DNA from: Lycorma delicatula
Lineage: Eukaryota; Arthropoda; Insecta; Hemiptera; Fulgoridae
Reading direction: 5' to 3'
DNA: 64,000 nucleotides
NCBI RefSeq assembly: GCF_047948215.1
Contig: NC_134455.1
Coordinates: forward strand, 149,712,575-149,776,574
Numbering within the stretch: position 1 is the first letter of the stretch; every line of letters starts with the position of its first letter. Shown here in pieces: positions 11,550-21,479 of this stretch. The position numbers were made by a program, and so were the translations under genes. A model generated the notes under the pieces. That model worked only from the letters and a program-made list of their open reading frames with translations. It was not told where the DNA came from and made no database searches.

Positions 11550-12331
11550 CAAATAATGGGCAGGCAGGAGTAGGTTTCGTGATGAACAAGAAGATAGGGA
11601 GGAGAGTGGAGTATTTCAAGACGCATAGCGATAGAATCATTGTAATAAGGATAAAATCAAAACCTAAACCGACAACGATTGTTAACGTCTATATGCCTAC
11701 AAGCGCCCATGATGATGATGAGGTAGAGTGTGTATACGAAGAGATTGATGAAGCAATTAAACACGTAAAAGGAGATGAAAATTTAATAATAGTTGGAGAT
11801 TGGAATGCAAGCATTGGAAAAGGCAAGGAAGGAAATATAGTGGGTGAATACGGGCTGGGCAAAAGGAATGAAAGAGGGGACCGACTTATAGAGTTTTGCA
11901 CAAAGTATAATTTAGTAATTGCCAACACCCAATTTAAAAATCATAATAGAAGAATATACACTTGGAAAAAGCCAGGCGATACTGCAAGGTATCAGATAGG
12001 TTATATCATGGTTAAGCAAAGATTTAGAAATCAACTCGTTGACTACAAAACTTACCCTGGAGCAGACATTGATAGCGACCATAATTTGGTGATAATGAAA
12101 TGTAGATTGGGGTTTAAAAACCTGAAGAAAAGGTGTCAGATGAATCTGTGGAATTTAGAGAAGCTTGAGGAAGAGGAGGACATCGCAAGAGGTCTGAGTA
12201 AAAAAGATAAGGTAGAAAATGTAGAAGAAGAATGGGAGAATGTTAAAAAGGAAATTCTTAAATCAGAAGAAGCAAACCTAGGCGGAGAACTGGTAGAAAA
12301 CCTTGGGTTTCAGACGATATATTGCAGCTGA
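11550..12331 (+). pseudogene. RTE-like ORF2, endonuclease part
   Basis: The open frame shows the EEP endonuclease core: VNVYMPTS (about 11680), VGDWNASIGKG (Asp/Asn catalytic pair, about 11790), GLGKRNERGDRLIEFC (about 11850), RIYTWKKPGD (about 11955) and SDHNLVIMK (catalytic Asp-His, about 12075). The residue before YI in RYQIGYIMV is Gly where the family usually has Asp (QIDYI). A frameshift or deletion after about 12310 separates it from the RT frame, and the region 12340-12600 is open only in pieces. Confidence 0.85.
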
Positions 12332-12608
12332 TGGATGAACGTAGAAAATATAAGAATGCTAGTGATGAAGAAAGTAAAAGGAACTATCGGCAATAAAGAA
12401 ATGCTATAACAGGAAGTGCAAACTGGCGAAAGAAGAGTGGATTAAAGAAACGTGTTCAGAAGTGGAAAGAGAAATGAACATTGGTAAAATAGACGGAGCA
12501 TACAGGAAAGTTAAGTTAAATTTTGGGGTACAAAAATAAAAATCTAATAATGTATTAAACAAAGATGGTACATCAATATATAATACGAAAGGTAAAGTCG
12601 ATAGATGG

Positions 12609-14175
12609 GTGGAATATATTGAAGAGTTATACGGAGGAAATGAATTAGAAAATGGTGTTATAGAGGAAGAAGAGGAAGTTGAGGAGGATGAAATGGGAGA
12701 AACAATACTGAGATCTGAATTTAAGAGAGCATTAAAAGATTTAAATGGTAGAAAGGCCCCTAGAATAAACGGAATACCTGTAGAATTACTGCGCAGTGCA
12801 GGTGAGGACGCGATTGATAGATTATACAAACTGGTGTGTAATATTTATGAAAAAGGGGAATTTCTGTCAGACTTCAAAAAAAGTGTTATAGTAATGATAC
12901 CAAAGAAAGCAGGGGCAGATAAATGTGAAGAATACAGAACAATTAGTTTAACTAGTCATGCATCAAAAATCTTAACTAGAATTCTATACAGAAGAATTGA
13001 GAGGAGAGTGGAGGAAGTGTTAGGAGAAGACCAATTTGGTTTCAGGAAAAGTATAGGGATAAGGGAAGCAATTTTAGGCCTCAGATTAATAGTAGAAGGA
13101 AGATTAAAGAAAAACAAACCAACATACTTGGCGTTTATAGACCTAGAAAAGGCATTCGATAACGTAGACTGGAATAAAATGTTCAGCATTTTAAAAAAAT
13201 TGGGTAAAAAAAAGGTTGAAATACAGAACAATTGGGTATAGAAGAACAATTGCTAACATGTACAGGAACCAAACAGCAACGGTAATAATCGAAGAACATA
13301 AGAAAGAAGCCTTAATAAGAAAGGGAGTCCGACAAGTATGTTCCCTATCCCTGTTACTTTTTAATCTTTATATGGAACTAGCAGTTAATGATGTTAAAGA
13401 ACAATTTAGATTCGGACTAACAGTACAAGGTGAAAAGATAAAGATGCTACGATTTGCTGATGATACAGTAATTCTAGCCGAGAGTAAAAAGGATTTAGAA
13501 GAAACAATGAACGGCATAGATGAAGTCCTACGCAAGAACTATCGCATTAAAATAAACAAGAACAAAACAAAAGTAACGAAATGTAGTAGAAATAACAAAG
13601 ATGGACCACTGAATGTGAAAATAGGAAGAGAAAAGATTATGGAGGTAGAAGAATTTTGTTATTTGAGAAATAGAATTACTAAAGATGGACGAAGCAGGAG
13701 CGATATAAAATGCCGAATAGCACAAGCTAAACGAGCCTTCAGTAAGAAATATAATTTGTTTACATCAAAAATTAATTTAAATGTCAGGAAAAGATTTTTG
13801 AAAGTTTATGTTTGGAGTGTCGCTTTATATGGAAGTGAAACTTGGACGATCGGAGTATCTGAGAAGAAAAGATTAGAAGCTTTTGAAATGTGGTGCTATA
13901 GGAGAATGTTAAAAATCAGATGGGCGGATAAAGTGACAAATGAAGAGGTATTGCGGCAAATAGATGAAGAAAGAAGCATTTGGAAAAATATAGTTAAAAG
14001 AAGAGACATAGGCCACATACTAAGGCATCCTGGAATAGCCGCTTTAATATTGGAAGGACAGGTAGAAGGAAAAAATTGTGTAGGCAGGCCACGTGTGGAA
14101 TATGTAAAACAAATTGTTAGGGATGTAGGATGTAGAGGGTATACTGAAATGAAACGACTAGCACTAGATAGGTAA
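12609..14175 (+). pseudogene. RTE-like ORF2, reverse transcriptase part
   Basis: Two overlapping frames (12609-13241 and 13216-14175) together carry the RT motifs. They are NGRKAPRINGIPVELLR, YRTISLTSHASKILTRILY, EDQFGFRKSIG, the motif A segment FIDLEKAFDNVDW, a motif B reading GVRQVCSLSLLLFNLYME, and motif C RFADDTVILAE (about 13450). Motif B has lost the usual Gly and Pro (GVRQGCPLSPLLFN), and a frameshift lies near 13220-13240 between motifs A and B. A stop at 14173-14175 removes the last 11 residues kept in the short copy. The catalytic Asp pair is intact but the gene is not functional as read. Confidence 0.9.
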
Positions 14176-14436
14176 TCTTGGAGAGCTGCATCAAACCAGT
14201 CAAATGACTGAAGACAAAAAAAAAAATTACATATATTTAATATCCACAAGCTATGTATAAAGAATTTGCTAATAATAAATAAATTAGATTTATTTTTATT
14301 AATTTAAAATGTTGAATTTTAAATAAATGTTGTTGCTCAGCAACATTTTAAGTTTGAATTTATTTTCTATTATTATTTTATTAACTTCATACACATACTG
14401 TGTACAGTATACATTTGTTGTTCTTCGATTATAATC

Positions 14437-14667
14437 ATGTGGAAAAGGTGTTTTCCTTGTATATTTTCTAACCGAAGATTAGAAAAACCAAATGTCACAT
14501 CTAACGAAGAAATTCCTGACGACCAGTCAGAAGATGATATTGAAGCAGATTTGATTGAATTAAAAAAAATTGCAGAACTTTATAAAAGCCAGGCGAAAAA
14601 CGATAAAGATTTAAAAGTCAAAATGGATATATTAAATTCTGAACTGGATAACTTATTATTAATTTGA
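14437..14667 (+). CDS. Orphan 76-residue ORF, Cys-containing N-terminus and acidic helix
   Basis: An ATG-initiated frame begins MWKRCFPCIFSNRRLEK. After a short acidic linker (PDDQSEDD) it has a heptad-compatible helix (IELKKIAELYKS to LNSELDNLL) and ends at TGA. Its codon use and composition look more gene-like than the AT-rich surroundings. A 260-bp A-rich tract begins directly after its stop. I do not recognise a family. It lies immediately 3' of the RTE-like element and 5' of other small broken frames, and may belong with them. Chance cannot be excluded at this length. Confidence 0.4.
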   Translation: MWKRCFPCIFSNRRLEKPNVTSNEEIPDDQSEDDIEADLIELKKIAELYKSQAKNDKDLKVKMDILNSELDNLLLI

Positions 14668-14925
14668 AGAGAAATAAAAAAAAATTATTGAAAAAAAAAT
14701 TTTTTTTTAAATAAAAATTTAAAAAAATAAAAAAAAAAAAATTAAAAAATTAAAAATGAAAAAAAATTTTTAAAAATAAAAAATAAAAAAAAAATAAAAA
14801 AATAAAAAAAAATAAATAAAAAAAAATAAAAAAATAAAAAAAAAATAAATAAAAAAAAATATAAAAAAAATTTAAAAAAAAAATAAATAAAAAAAATAAA
14901 AATAAAAATAATAATAATTAATAAT
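14668..14925. repeat. A-rich low-complexity tract
   Basis: About 260 bp consisting almost only of A runs broken by single or paired T, including tandem AAAATAAAAAAAATAAAT units. It may be an expanded poly(A) tail or simple-repeat growth. Confidence 0.95.
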
Positions 14926-14929
14926 GATC

Positions 14930-15585
14930 AATTTAATATCATGGATAATATCACGGAATACCGACAGTACTGATTATTTAGAACTGAAACAATTATTAAT
15001 TAATGCATTTAATGTACACTCTACATCACATAAATTGTCTTCAATTTGGGCAATTGATGCAGTCACAGTTCAACAAGTATGAAAAGGAGGTACAAAAAAA
15101 ACGAATATGGAAGTATTATATTTATTGGAAGAATACACTGTACCTTGCAGTATTGTTAAAGAACACATGATTCTAATATAATTCTGAATATATTTTATTA
15201 CAATGATTATGTAGATAATTTTATATATGAAATAATTTTTTTTAAATTTATTAACACGTGCTTAGGAATTAATACATCATAATTCTTGATAAAATTAGAA
15301 CACCGTTAAAGAAAGATTTTTAAGACATCTAACATTAAAGTCGCTTAAGGTCTTTATGTACAAAAATAAATCTATTAGCGATTATTAAGAAAAATACAAA
15401 ATTAGTAACTTTAGACAATCAACAAAAAATCGTTAATAAAAAAATGATGGTAGAATTACTAAAAGAAATTCATTTAAAAAACTTTTACAAATATTTTATA
15501 AGCGTAAAAATATGATAAATAAAAATCGAATTATGCTAAACAAATTATGAAAAATAAATATGCATTTTCAGTTATTAATTTTTTG
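14930..15585 (+). pseudogene. Cluster of broken AT-rich frames, possibly of foreign origin
   Basis: Several short stretches read like protein in shifting + frames. One is about 50 residues containing YLELKQLLINAF and IWAIDAVTVQQV, interrupted by a TGA at about 15079 and continuing as MEVLYLLEEYTVPCSIVKEH. Another (about 15358-15513) contains LAIIKKNTKLVTLDNQQKIV and ends FYKYFISVKI. Use of AAA, AAT, ATT and TTA is heavy, with Lys/Asn/Ile-rich composition, as in large AT-rich DNA viruses of insects. I cannot name a family. Alternatives are a decayed host gene or an unrecognised transposon. Confidence 0.35.
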
Positions 15586-15751
15586 TTTTGTTTTGTTTAA
15601 CCTACGAAACCACTATTAGGTGGTATCGTTTCAGAGGATGAGATGAATGATTTGTAGAGTGTGAAAATGCCATGCCTAACCGGGATTCGAACCCGGAATC
15701 TCCGGATTAAAGGCGGACGCTACCACTTGCACCATGAAGGCCGGCGCGAGA
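15586..15751 (-). mobile_element. tRNA-derived SINE, type B, minus strand
   Basis: On the minus strand it starts with a tRNA-like head GGTGCAAGTGGTAGCG (A-box-like) and has a near-consensus B box in CCGGGTTCGAATCCCGG. Next come GGCATGGCATTTTCACAC and a body ending CATCCTCTGAAACG...GGTTAAAC with a short ACAAA-type tail. The best-preserved of the type B copies in the window. It interrupts the block of broken AT-rich frames, so it inserted after that block arrived. Confidence 0.9.
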
Positions 15752-15756
15752 AAATA

Positions 15757-15867
15757 CCTTACTCTCGAGAAAGTATACGTAAAATAACGAAACACAAACA
15801 AGTAAAATTTGAACATCGTGATTGGATTAAGAAAATGTTCAATTTAAATTATTCAATTAATATTTAA
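15757..15867 (+). pseudogene. Continuation of the broken AT-rich frames after the SINE
   Basis: An open frame continues directly after the SINE with SRESIRKITKHKQV and EHRDWIKKMFNLNYSINI before a stop. The basic, Asn/Ile/Lys-rich composition matches the frames before the SINE. I infer that both sides were once one coding segment. Confidence 0.35.
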
Positions 15868-16030
15868 AGCTTTATAAATTCAAATTATTGTACGAAAAAC
15901 ATTTTCATTATCTATCATAGATTCTACTAACAATGGATAGTTCATTGTATATCAGTGACTGAAATTGTTAACAAACATCTTTCAACAATTTAAAAAATTT
16001 TAAACTATATTTTTTAAATTTCATTCCGCA

Positions 16031-16177
16031 ATGAAACGTTTTGATGAAATAGCGATTTCTGGGAATGCTTTGGAAAAATACCGGAAAAGGGTTGATAGTT
16101 TTTTATTTCAAATCTGCCATACGGTTTTTAAACAGGAATTCACTGGTGCCAGAACTCTGTTTCAGTACTGCTTTTAA
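16031..16177 (+). CDS. Small orphan ORF, 48 residues
   Basis: ATG-initiated frame starting MKRFDEIAISGNALEKYRK and ending in CF before a TAA. Its balanced composition suggests a coding remnant, possibly the last piece of the 14.4-16.2 kb block. No family is recognised and the length makes chance possible. Confidence 0.25.
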   Translation: MKRFDEIAISGNALEKYRKRVDSFLFQICHTVFKQEFTGARTLFQYCF

Positions 16178-16335
16178 GAAGAAATAAAAAATTGTTCTTT
16201 CAAATAATTTTTTTTTTTTAACTAAAGTCTGGCTATGTTTTATTTTAACACAAAAAATATACTTCAGATTATAAAAATCAGGTCGTATGAAAATGGTCTT
16301 TGCTTTTGGATATTTGTAGGCGACCAGTAAAAGCC

Positions 16336-16640
16336 CACCGGGCTAGTTTAGTGGTGGTTAACTCGTCATCGCAAATCAACTGATTTTGAAGTCAAGAGTT
16401 GTAAGGTTCAAATCCTAGTAAAGGCAGTTACGTTTATACGGATTTGAATACTAGATCGTGGATACCGGTGTTCTTTGATGGTTGGGTTTCAATTAACCAC
16501 ACACCTCAGGAATGATCGACCCGTGACTGTGCAAGACTGCACTTCATATACATTCAAACATATCATTCTCATTCATCCTCTGAAGTAATAACTTACGGTG
16601 GTTCCGGAGGCTAAACAGGAAAAGAAAGTAAGCGACAAAC
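16336..16640 (+). mobile_element. tRNA-derived SINE, type A
   Basis: The head reads GCTAGTTTAGTGGTGGTTAAC, then AAGAGTTGTAAGGTTCAAATCC with a B box. The body includes TTTATACGGATTTGAATACTAG, GGGTTTCAATTAACCACAC and CTCAGGAATG. Its last 50 bp (CATCCTCTGAAGTAATAAC, ACGGTGGTTCCGGAGGCTAAA) match the end of the type B SINE although the heads differ. Confidence 0.9.
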
Positions 16641-17399
16641 AAGTCAATAAAAATACAATTCACAAAAAAGTTACAAATTTAACACGAAAAAGATTGCTTC
16701 TTATCGATGTGGACATAGAAATGAATGTACATTTTTTATGACATTATCATGTAGCCTGTGGTTGTGGACCGTATTCTTGCGGCCGGTGTAATACAAAATC
16801 CAACATTCCGGTACTGGGAAATTTACGAGTACACTCCTGTTTTAAATATTAATCGTATAATTATGAAATATTTAGAGTACAATTACGAATAAGATCAAAA
16901 TGTTCAGTAAAACAAATTTGGGTTAATTTTGATTAAATAATTTTATCTTAAAATGTATGAAGTATTAAAAGTATAATTAAGGGGATAATTTATCTGAAAT
17001 TCATATTCTGATTACTACTGAAAAAACAACCTAACGGCTTTCATATTCCTTCTATTGACTAAACTAGAAAAGGGGACGAACAAGCAACGTTCCATACACA
17101 CGCGGAATAAAAAAAAAATCGACCTTCCACCAGTACACCAGGGTCGAAACTGCGGAAGCGACAGTGATGTCTCTCCCACGCAGCCTCGTGTGCAGCTTTC
17201 TATGTTCGCATGCGCACAACAGCCAAAAACCACGCCGCTGGAACTGTGCAGCGCACAGTACTATTCAAAGATTTTTGTATCTTTTTCATAATCTGAAGGA
17301 TTTCTACTGACATTAAGCATAAGGATTATATATTGTACAAGTATAAAGAAAGAATTAAAGAAAAAAGGAATCATTATATCAAATGTTATTGATAATATC
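16641..17399. other. Mixed-composition interval, no assigned gene
   Basis: From 17050 to 17260 the sequence is GC-richer and open on both strands (72- and 78-codon frames). Neither frame shows a recognised domain. It may be the 5' or terminal part of the neighbouring mariner relic. Confidence 0.4.
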
Positions 17400-18115
17400 A
17401 AGTGGAATAGGGGCTGCTGCAGTTCCACAGTACCTGTACCTGAGCTGCCACTCATGAAAATTAAACTAACGCTACTTTTCAACCAATCTTTGGCTACATT
17501 TAGGTAACTGTTTCATTCTTCTTTGAGCTTTCTTATTTCACTAGTAAAGAAATATTCACCTCGTAGTGTGAGCTATTCTTGAATTGCCCTTTTGATCTGC
17601 TCATTAATGCCGAAATTATGCCTCGTAATAACTCTATGAGAAGACCAAAGAAAAACGTCCTGTTGATGGATGTCGGTACTGTAAATTACCGATCTTGTTG
17701 GTGTAGCAACACCTCCTAAACTGCCTTTTGAATCTCTTTCCGTATTTTGAGCGGTATGGGAATGGGAGTTACCATGTGAAGAATTGTACTTTTGAGAGAG
17801 AACCGAGACGTTCCTCCCTATTGCAGATTTCACTTTATTTTCTAATAAAGAAAGTGAAATCTTTATATAAAATAAAGAAAGTGAAATTTTTATATTATTC
17901 ACTATCGATTATAAGTTCTTTTAAATAATTCCAACAAATATGGGCCTCTACAGTTCCAAAACATTGTTAGCATCACTTTATCGACTGGCGCGTAGGTTTG
18001 AATTTTCTTTCTTGAGGGACGAAATGGGATGATTTTATTCCATTTTTCTGGCCTTTGGATTCCGGCCCAAAATAATAAATCCAAGTTTCATGATAAGTTA
18101 TTATGCAATCTAAAA
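17400..18115 (-). pseudogene. Mariner-family transposase relic
   Basis: Minus-strand translation begins with YHETWIYYFGPESKGQK, the region after the first catalytic Asp (usually DETWxHxYDPE). It continues as DKVMLTMFWNCRGPYLLELF, then after frameshifts as SHSHTAQNTERDSKGSLGG, where HDNARPHTA is expected. In a further frame come FGINEQIKRAIQEW and FFTSEIRKLKEEWNSYLNV. The second catalytic Asp and the YSPD(L)xxxDYHLF block are degraded, so it is dead. It abuts the 3' end of the R1-type relic at about 18.13 kb. Confidence 0.8.
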
Positions 18116-18129
18116 AATCAGCCCGCTAA

Positions 18130-19480
18130 CAGGTTCCGCAAGATATTATTAGGTGTGTATGTGTTCTGCGCACTACCGACTAAACCTCCATCATTGGCTA
18201 TCCACCTCTCAGGGAAACCACTTATGCACCATTATTTCAGGAAGGGGGACTCGTCCGCTCACACAATCGGACACCGCAATTAAGGAACACAAATACAATC
18301 ACATACTCAACACAAAGATACAAAACATAAGCAACACTAAGACACAACACAACACAATTACACCCACACACACAGTCGGCCCTCACAGACAAACACCAAA
18401 CACATACAACAGTCAAAACAGATTGCGATACACGTACACGCCACTCACGTACACGCTCACACACACAGCCAACATCATGCACATTCTCACTACTTACCAC
18501 GTACTTACACAGAACTTACCATGACGTCCACAGTCTAAGCTTCAGAAGAGGGGAACTTACCTACAGGTCAGTGCCAGCGGAGTGACCATGGCTTCATTGC
18601 ATCCAGTCGCCCCCCACAAGGTCAGGGCCCCACTAGACACTCGACTGCAGCTCTGTCAACTGCACAGCAACCCTTCGGCTCGTATCCCCCCTTCGGCCTT
18701 CTTCAGCGACACACAGTTTGTCTACAACTACTTTGGCAAATCTCGCCACTGCGTTCCAGTTCTCTTCTTTCGCTAACATAATTTGCTTAAGTCTTCAGGT
18801 AAGAACATATCCCTCCTGCCCGTGTCCAAGATTTCGCCACGCTCTAGTTCAAAACGGCGACACCGGAAAAAGACAAGGTCTCTTCAGTTCCACAAACAGG
18901 GCAACTATCCGTATAATCGAGTCCAAATCTAAACAAATAGGCTCTAAAGCCCTCATGGCCCGACAGAAGCTGCGTTAAATTGAAATCTATCGAGCCATGA
19001 ATTCTCCGGACCCATCCACCAACGTTCCCAATTAATCTATATGTCCACCTGCCTTTCGCACTGTGGATCTATCTCTCCTGCCACACCCATATCAACTGCT
19101 TCATAATATCCAAATTGATAGTTTCTTTTCGGCAGCAATTAGTGGTCCGCGTTGGCCTAAACTTCTCCATTTAGTTATCTCTGGGTCAATCGGGAGCAAC
19201 CCAGCTATCACTTTGACCGCCTCCCGGGATACGGTCCTTTAAGCAGCCACCATCCGTAACAGCATTTCCTATGAAAGGACTTCAATGCTCTCCTGTATCT
19301 TCCGTATACAACAACATCTGCTCAGACTTCATCACCACACAAGAGCGTGGGATGGGCCACTCCCGTCAGTAGTTTCCTTCGTTGTTGACCTGGTCCTCTA
19401 CAATTTGGCAGAATCCCGACTATGTATCGCATTACCTTCTCTGCCTTTTCAGTAGCTTCGAGAGCATGCCTACTTCTTTT
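18130..19480 (-). mobile_element. R1-type non-LTR retrotransposon, 3' end (decayed)
   Basis: This GC-richer block, read on the minus strand, gives the C-terminal part of an R1/TRAS-like ORF2. It shows RRKLLTGVAHPTLL, then RLIGNVGGWV, IHGSIDFNLTQLLSGHEGFR, YLFRFGLDYTDSCPVCGTEE and a broken cysteine-histidine finger. A frame about 100 residues long follows (18870-18690). Below about 18600 there is noncoding 3' sequence, GT-rich on the minus strand, ending near GGTGGATAGCCAATGATGG and CCCGCTAAC. The RT catalytic core is absent, so the copy is 5'-truncated. It abuts the mariner relic. Confidence 0.85.
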
Positions 19481-20200
19481 CAATTATGGAATGACCCTAA
19501 AAAATACAATTTTTGTTTCTTAACATGAGATACATAAAACCAATTTTTTTTTAATTCATAATTTTAAAGAAGTCAGAATTTTTCCAACACCCTACGTTTT
19601 TAAAAATTACAAAATTTAAATTTTGAAAATTGTTTTATCAATTTTTAACCGTGAAATAAAAACTTAAGTCGTAACACACATAAACATCACATATCATGAC
19701 ATATCTTTCTACTGAAGCGTTCATTTAGAAGATTCATCATGTCTGTACAACTGAAAACAACAAAAAGCTTTTTGGCTTTGATGATAGCCTACTGCTTTTA
19801 ACAGTATAATCTCTTCAGTCAGTATGATAACTATATTAAGTAAGTGAACAGTGAAGTTTCACATAAGTGAGTGACTCGCAGTTTTTTATACGTTTATGTT
19901 GAGTTCACTATAATAAAATCATATAAGAAAAACATTGCAATTTTAATTTAAAAAAAAAAACTTATAAACTGATCTTTGACTAAAAGCTCGGTGATCAGAA
20001 TAAGAAGAAGATTGGCTCCTCATATAATAGATAGATAGTAACTTTGCGGTCAACTTAGGAGGTTGGCTAAAAACCATACGAAAGGCTACGCCATTTGGTC
20101 TGTCTATGTTTTGATATGAACTAAAAGATCACTTAATCGATCGTCATTGTTATTTAACTAATGCGTCTGGAATTTCTAAAGACCCTAAACTCACTGTACT
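19481..20200. other. AT-rich interval, no gene seen
   Basis: No recognised frame. The right end (about 19985-20200) may be the eroded beginning of the relic that follows. Confidence 0.35.
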
Positions 20201-20960
20201 CTATCTTTCATTGCCATCTGAACTCAGGCTTATACCTTACAGTTAATCCATTTCAGCTTTCCGAGGATCTTGAAAACTTGTTTCGTGAAAACAGTGATGA
20301 AAAAGCGAATATTAAAGAAGAAGAAATGATTTAGACTTTGAATTACAATCCAGTGAACCAGATCTTATATCACAAGGTGAGCTAAATAACTAAGGTAAAA
20401 GATTTAAACTTATTAAAAAAAAACCAAGTGAACTTTTAGGCTCAAGATTGCAAGGTTGAGTTATTTAAAAAAGAAAAGGCTATCGAAGCGAGAGAAATAT
20501 TTCATTCAATACTATAATGAAGAAAATTATTTAGTATATTTACAATTATTCAAGTTCGTGAACCTGAAGGGTGGTGTTTTTTCATCAATTCCTCCAAATA
20601 TAGATTAAAAGTTCTGCTTCACAATTGTAATAAGGATCCTTCTGTACGAGTCTGTTATGGAATTAATATGAAAGAAATGTATTATTAGAAACGGAACTGA
20701 AAAACTAAATTATAAAAATCATAGTTGGAACATGTCTAAAGATTTAAAAGTAATACCTCTTTTGTTAGGAATGCAGTTAGAGTATACAAAATAAAACAGC
20801 TGAGCTACGAATCAGCATTATGTAGTAAAACAGTAAAGGAAAGATGAGATTCTTGGTGAAAAAAAAGCATTATTCATGAGTCTCTAATTAAACCAGAAAA
20901 ATATTTTTATGTTCAATATCTTAATATTTTATCAGTGTAATTAAGAATAAATCTCTCCAA
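20200..20960 (+). pseudogene. Relic of an uncharacterised multicopy arthropod protein family, copy 1
   Basis: Across three + frames the order is: PSELLGSRLQG (about 20430), a FIQYYNEENYLVY-like segment, REPEGWCFFINSSKYRLKVL (about 20550-20610), HNCNKDPSVRVCYGINMKE, then NMSKDLKVIPLLLGMQLEYTK (about 20735). Beyond this are HYVVKQ and IHESLIKPEKYFY. These blocks match a family seen in many copies in arthropod genomes, with signatures of the type WRLFIDSSKxSLKxVLLHN and DLKVVAxLLGLQxGxTK. A second copy is at 41690-43320 on the other strand. Many stops and frameshifts; function unknown, probably transposon-borne. Confidence 0.7.
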
Positions 20961-21074
20961 TAAAACAAGATGGTGCGTTGGTTTGTTAATTGTATGTGCT
21001 CATATTTTTATTCATTATTTTTAGCTGCTACTGGCGCAGAGCAGAGCAATAGTGGTGCAACGGGCGGCTGACCG

Positions 21075-21160
21075 CAGCGCACGAATCGCACGAACGATTC
21101 ATTCGTTCAAACGAATTATACTTCTCGAACGATTCATTCGTTCGAATGATTTATATATAC
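21075..21160. repeat. Two copies of an imperfect palindrome
   Basis: ACGAACGATTCATTCGTTC occurs at about 21089-21107 and again, as CGAACGATTCATTCGTTCG, at about 21127-21146. Each is nearly self-complementary. They follow a GC-rich head (GGGCGGCTGACCGCAGCGC). This resembles subterminal transposase-binding repeats of a DNA transposon, but no matching second end was found. Confidence 0.7.
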
Positions 21161-21479
21161 CTTTTGATAAGAACGATTTATCTAAAATTATATTTGTGTT
21201 TTGGAGATAAAAAGGAAAACATTGAAGTTAGAGCTGTGTTAAAAAATCACAACTCAAGAAACAGCTGAAAATGATCAGGATTTTGAAGATTTTCGTTGTA
21301 ATTTTTTTTGTTTTTCTAAGTACGCTAAATTCAAGAACTTTATTTAGTTACAATTGGTTAAAGCATTTAATAAAATCACCTATAATTAAACATAATCATG
21401 GAATAGTTTCGCGGCGGGCCCACGCCAGCCTTTTTTTTAATATTTATAAATTTATAATTTATATTTATATGTATGTAGT

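Larger units (their letters stand above)
11526..14221 (+). mobile_element. RTE-like non-LTR retrotransposon, 5'-truncated
   Basis: About 2.7 kb carrying an apurinic-type endonuclease and a reverse transcriptase in the order EN-RT, ending with a short A-tail after the conserved 3' sequence TCAAATGACTGAAGAC. The first EN motif (the N-terminal NVRT-like segment) is missing, which indicates 5' truncation during insertion. The 3' 220 bp are shared with the copy at 3445-3681. Insects carry many such copies, often annotated as craniofacial development protein 2-like. I could not see an unambiguous target-site duplication. It lies in the sense orientation of the host gene's intron. Confidence 0.9.

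Noticed and set aside
12404..12829. 141-residue minus-strand ORF
   Set aside because: It is the shadow of the RTE-like RT frame on the plus strand; Ser-rich runs are the antisense of Glu-rich codons.
15690..15751. Genuine tRNA gene at the CGGGATTCGAACCCGG site
   Set aside because: The T-arm is good, but the acceptor and anticodon arms do not pair, and the sequence continues into the same body as other dispersed copies, so it is a SINE head.
15661..15867. 68-residue ORF starting MKMPCLTGIRTRNLRIKG
   Set aside because: Its first half is the antisense of the SINE B-box region (TGIRTRN is a known SINE-derived translation). Only the part after the SINE may be an older coding remnant, annotated separately.
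18237..18524. 87- and 123-residue ORFs rich in Val/Cys or Thr/His
   Set aside because: They lie in the GT/CA-rich 3' untranslated region of the R1-type relic and have no protein-like composition.
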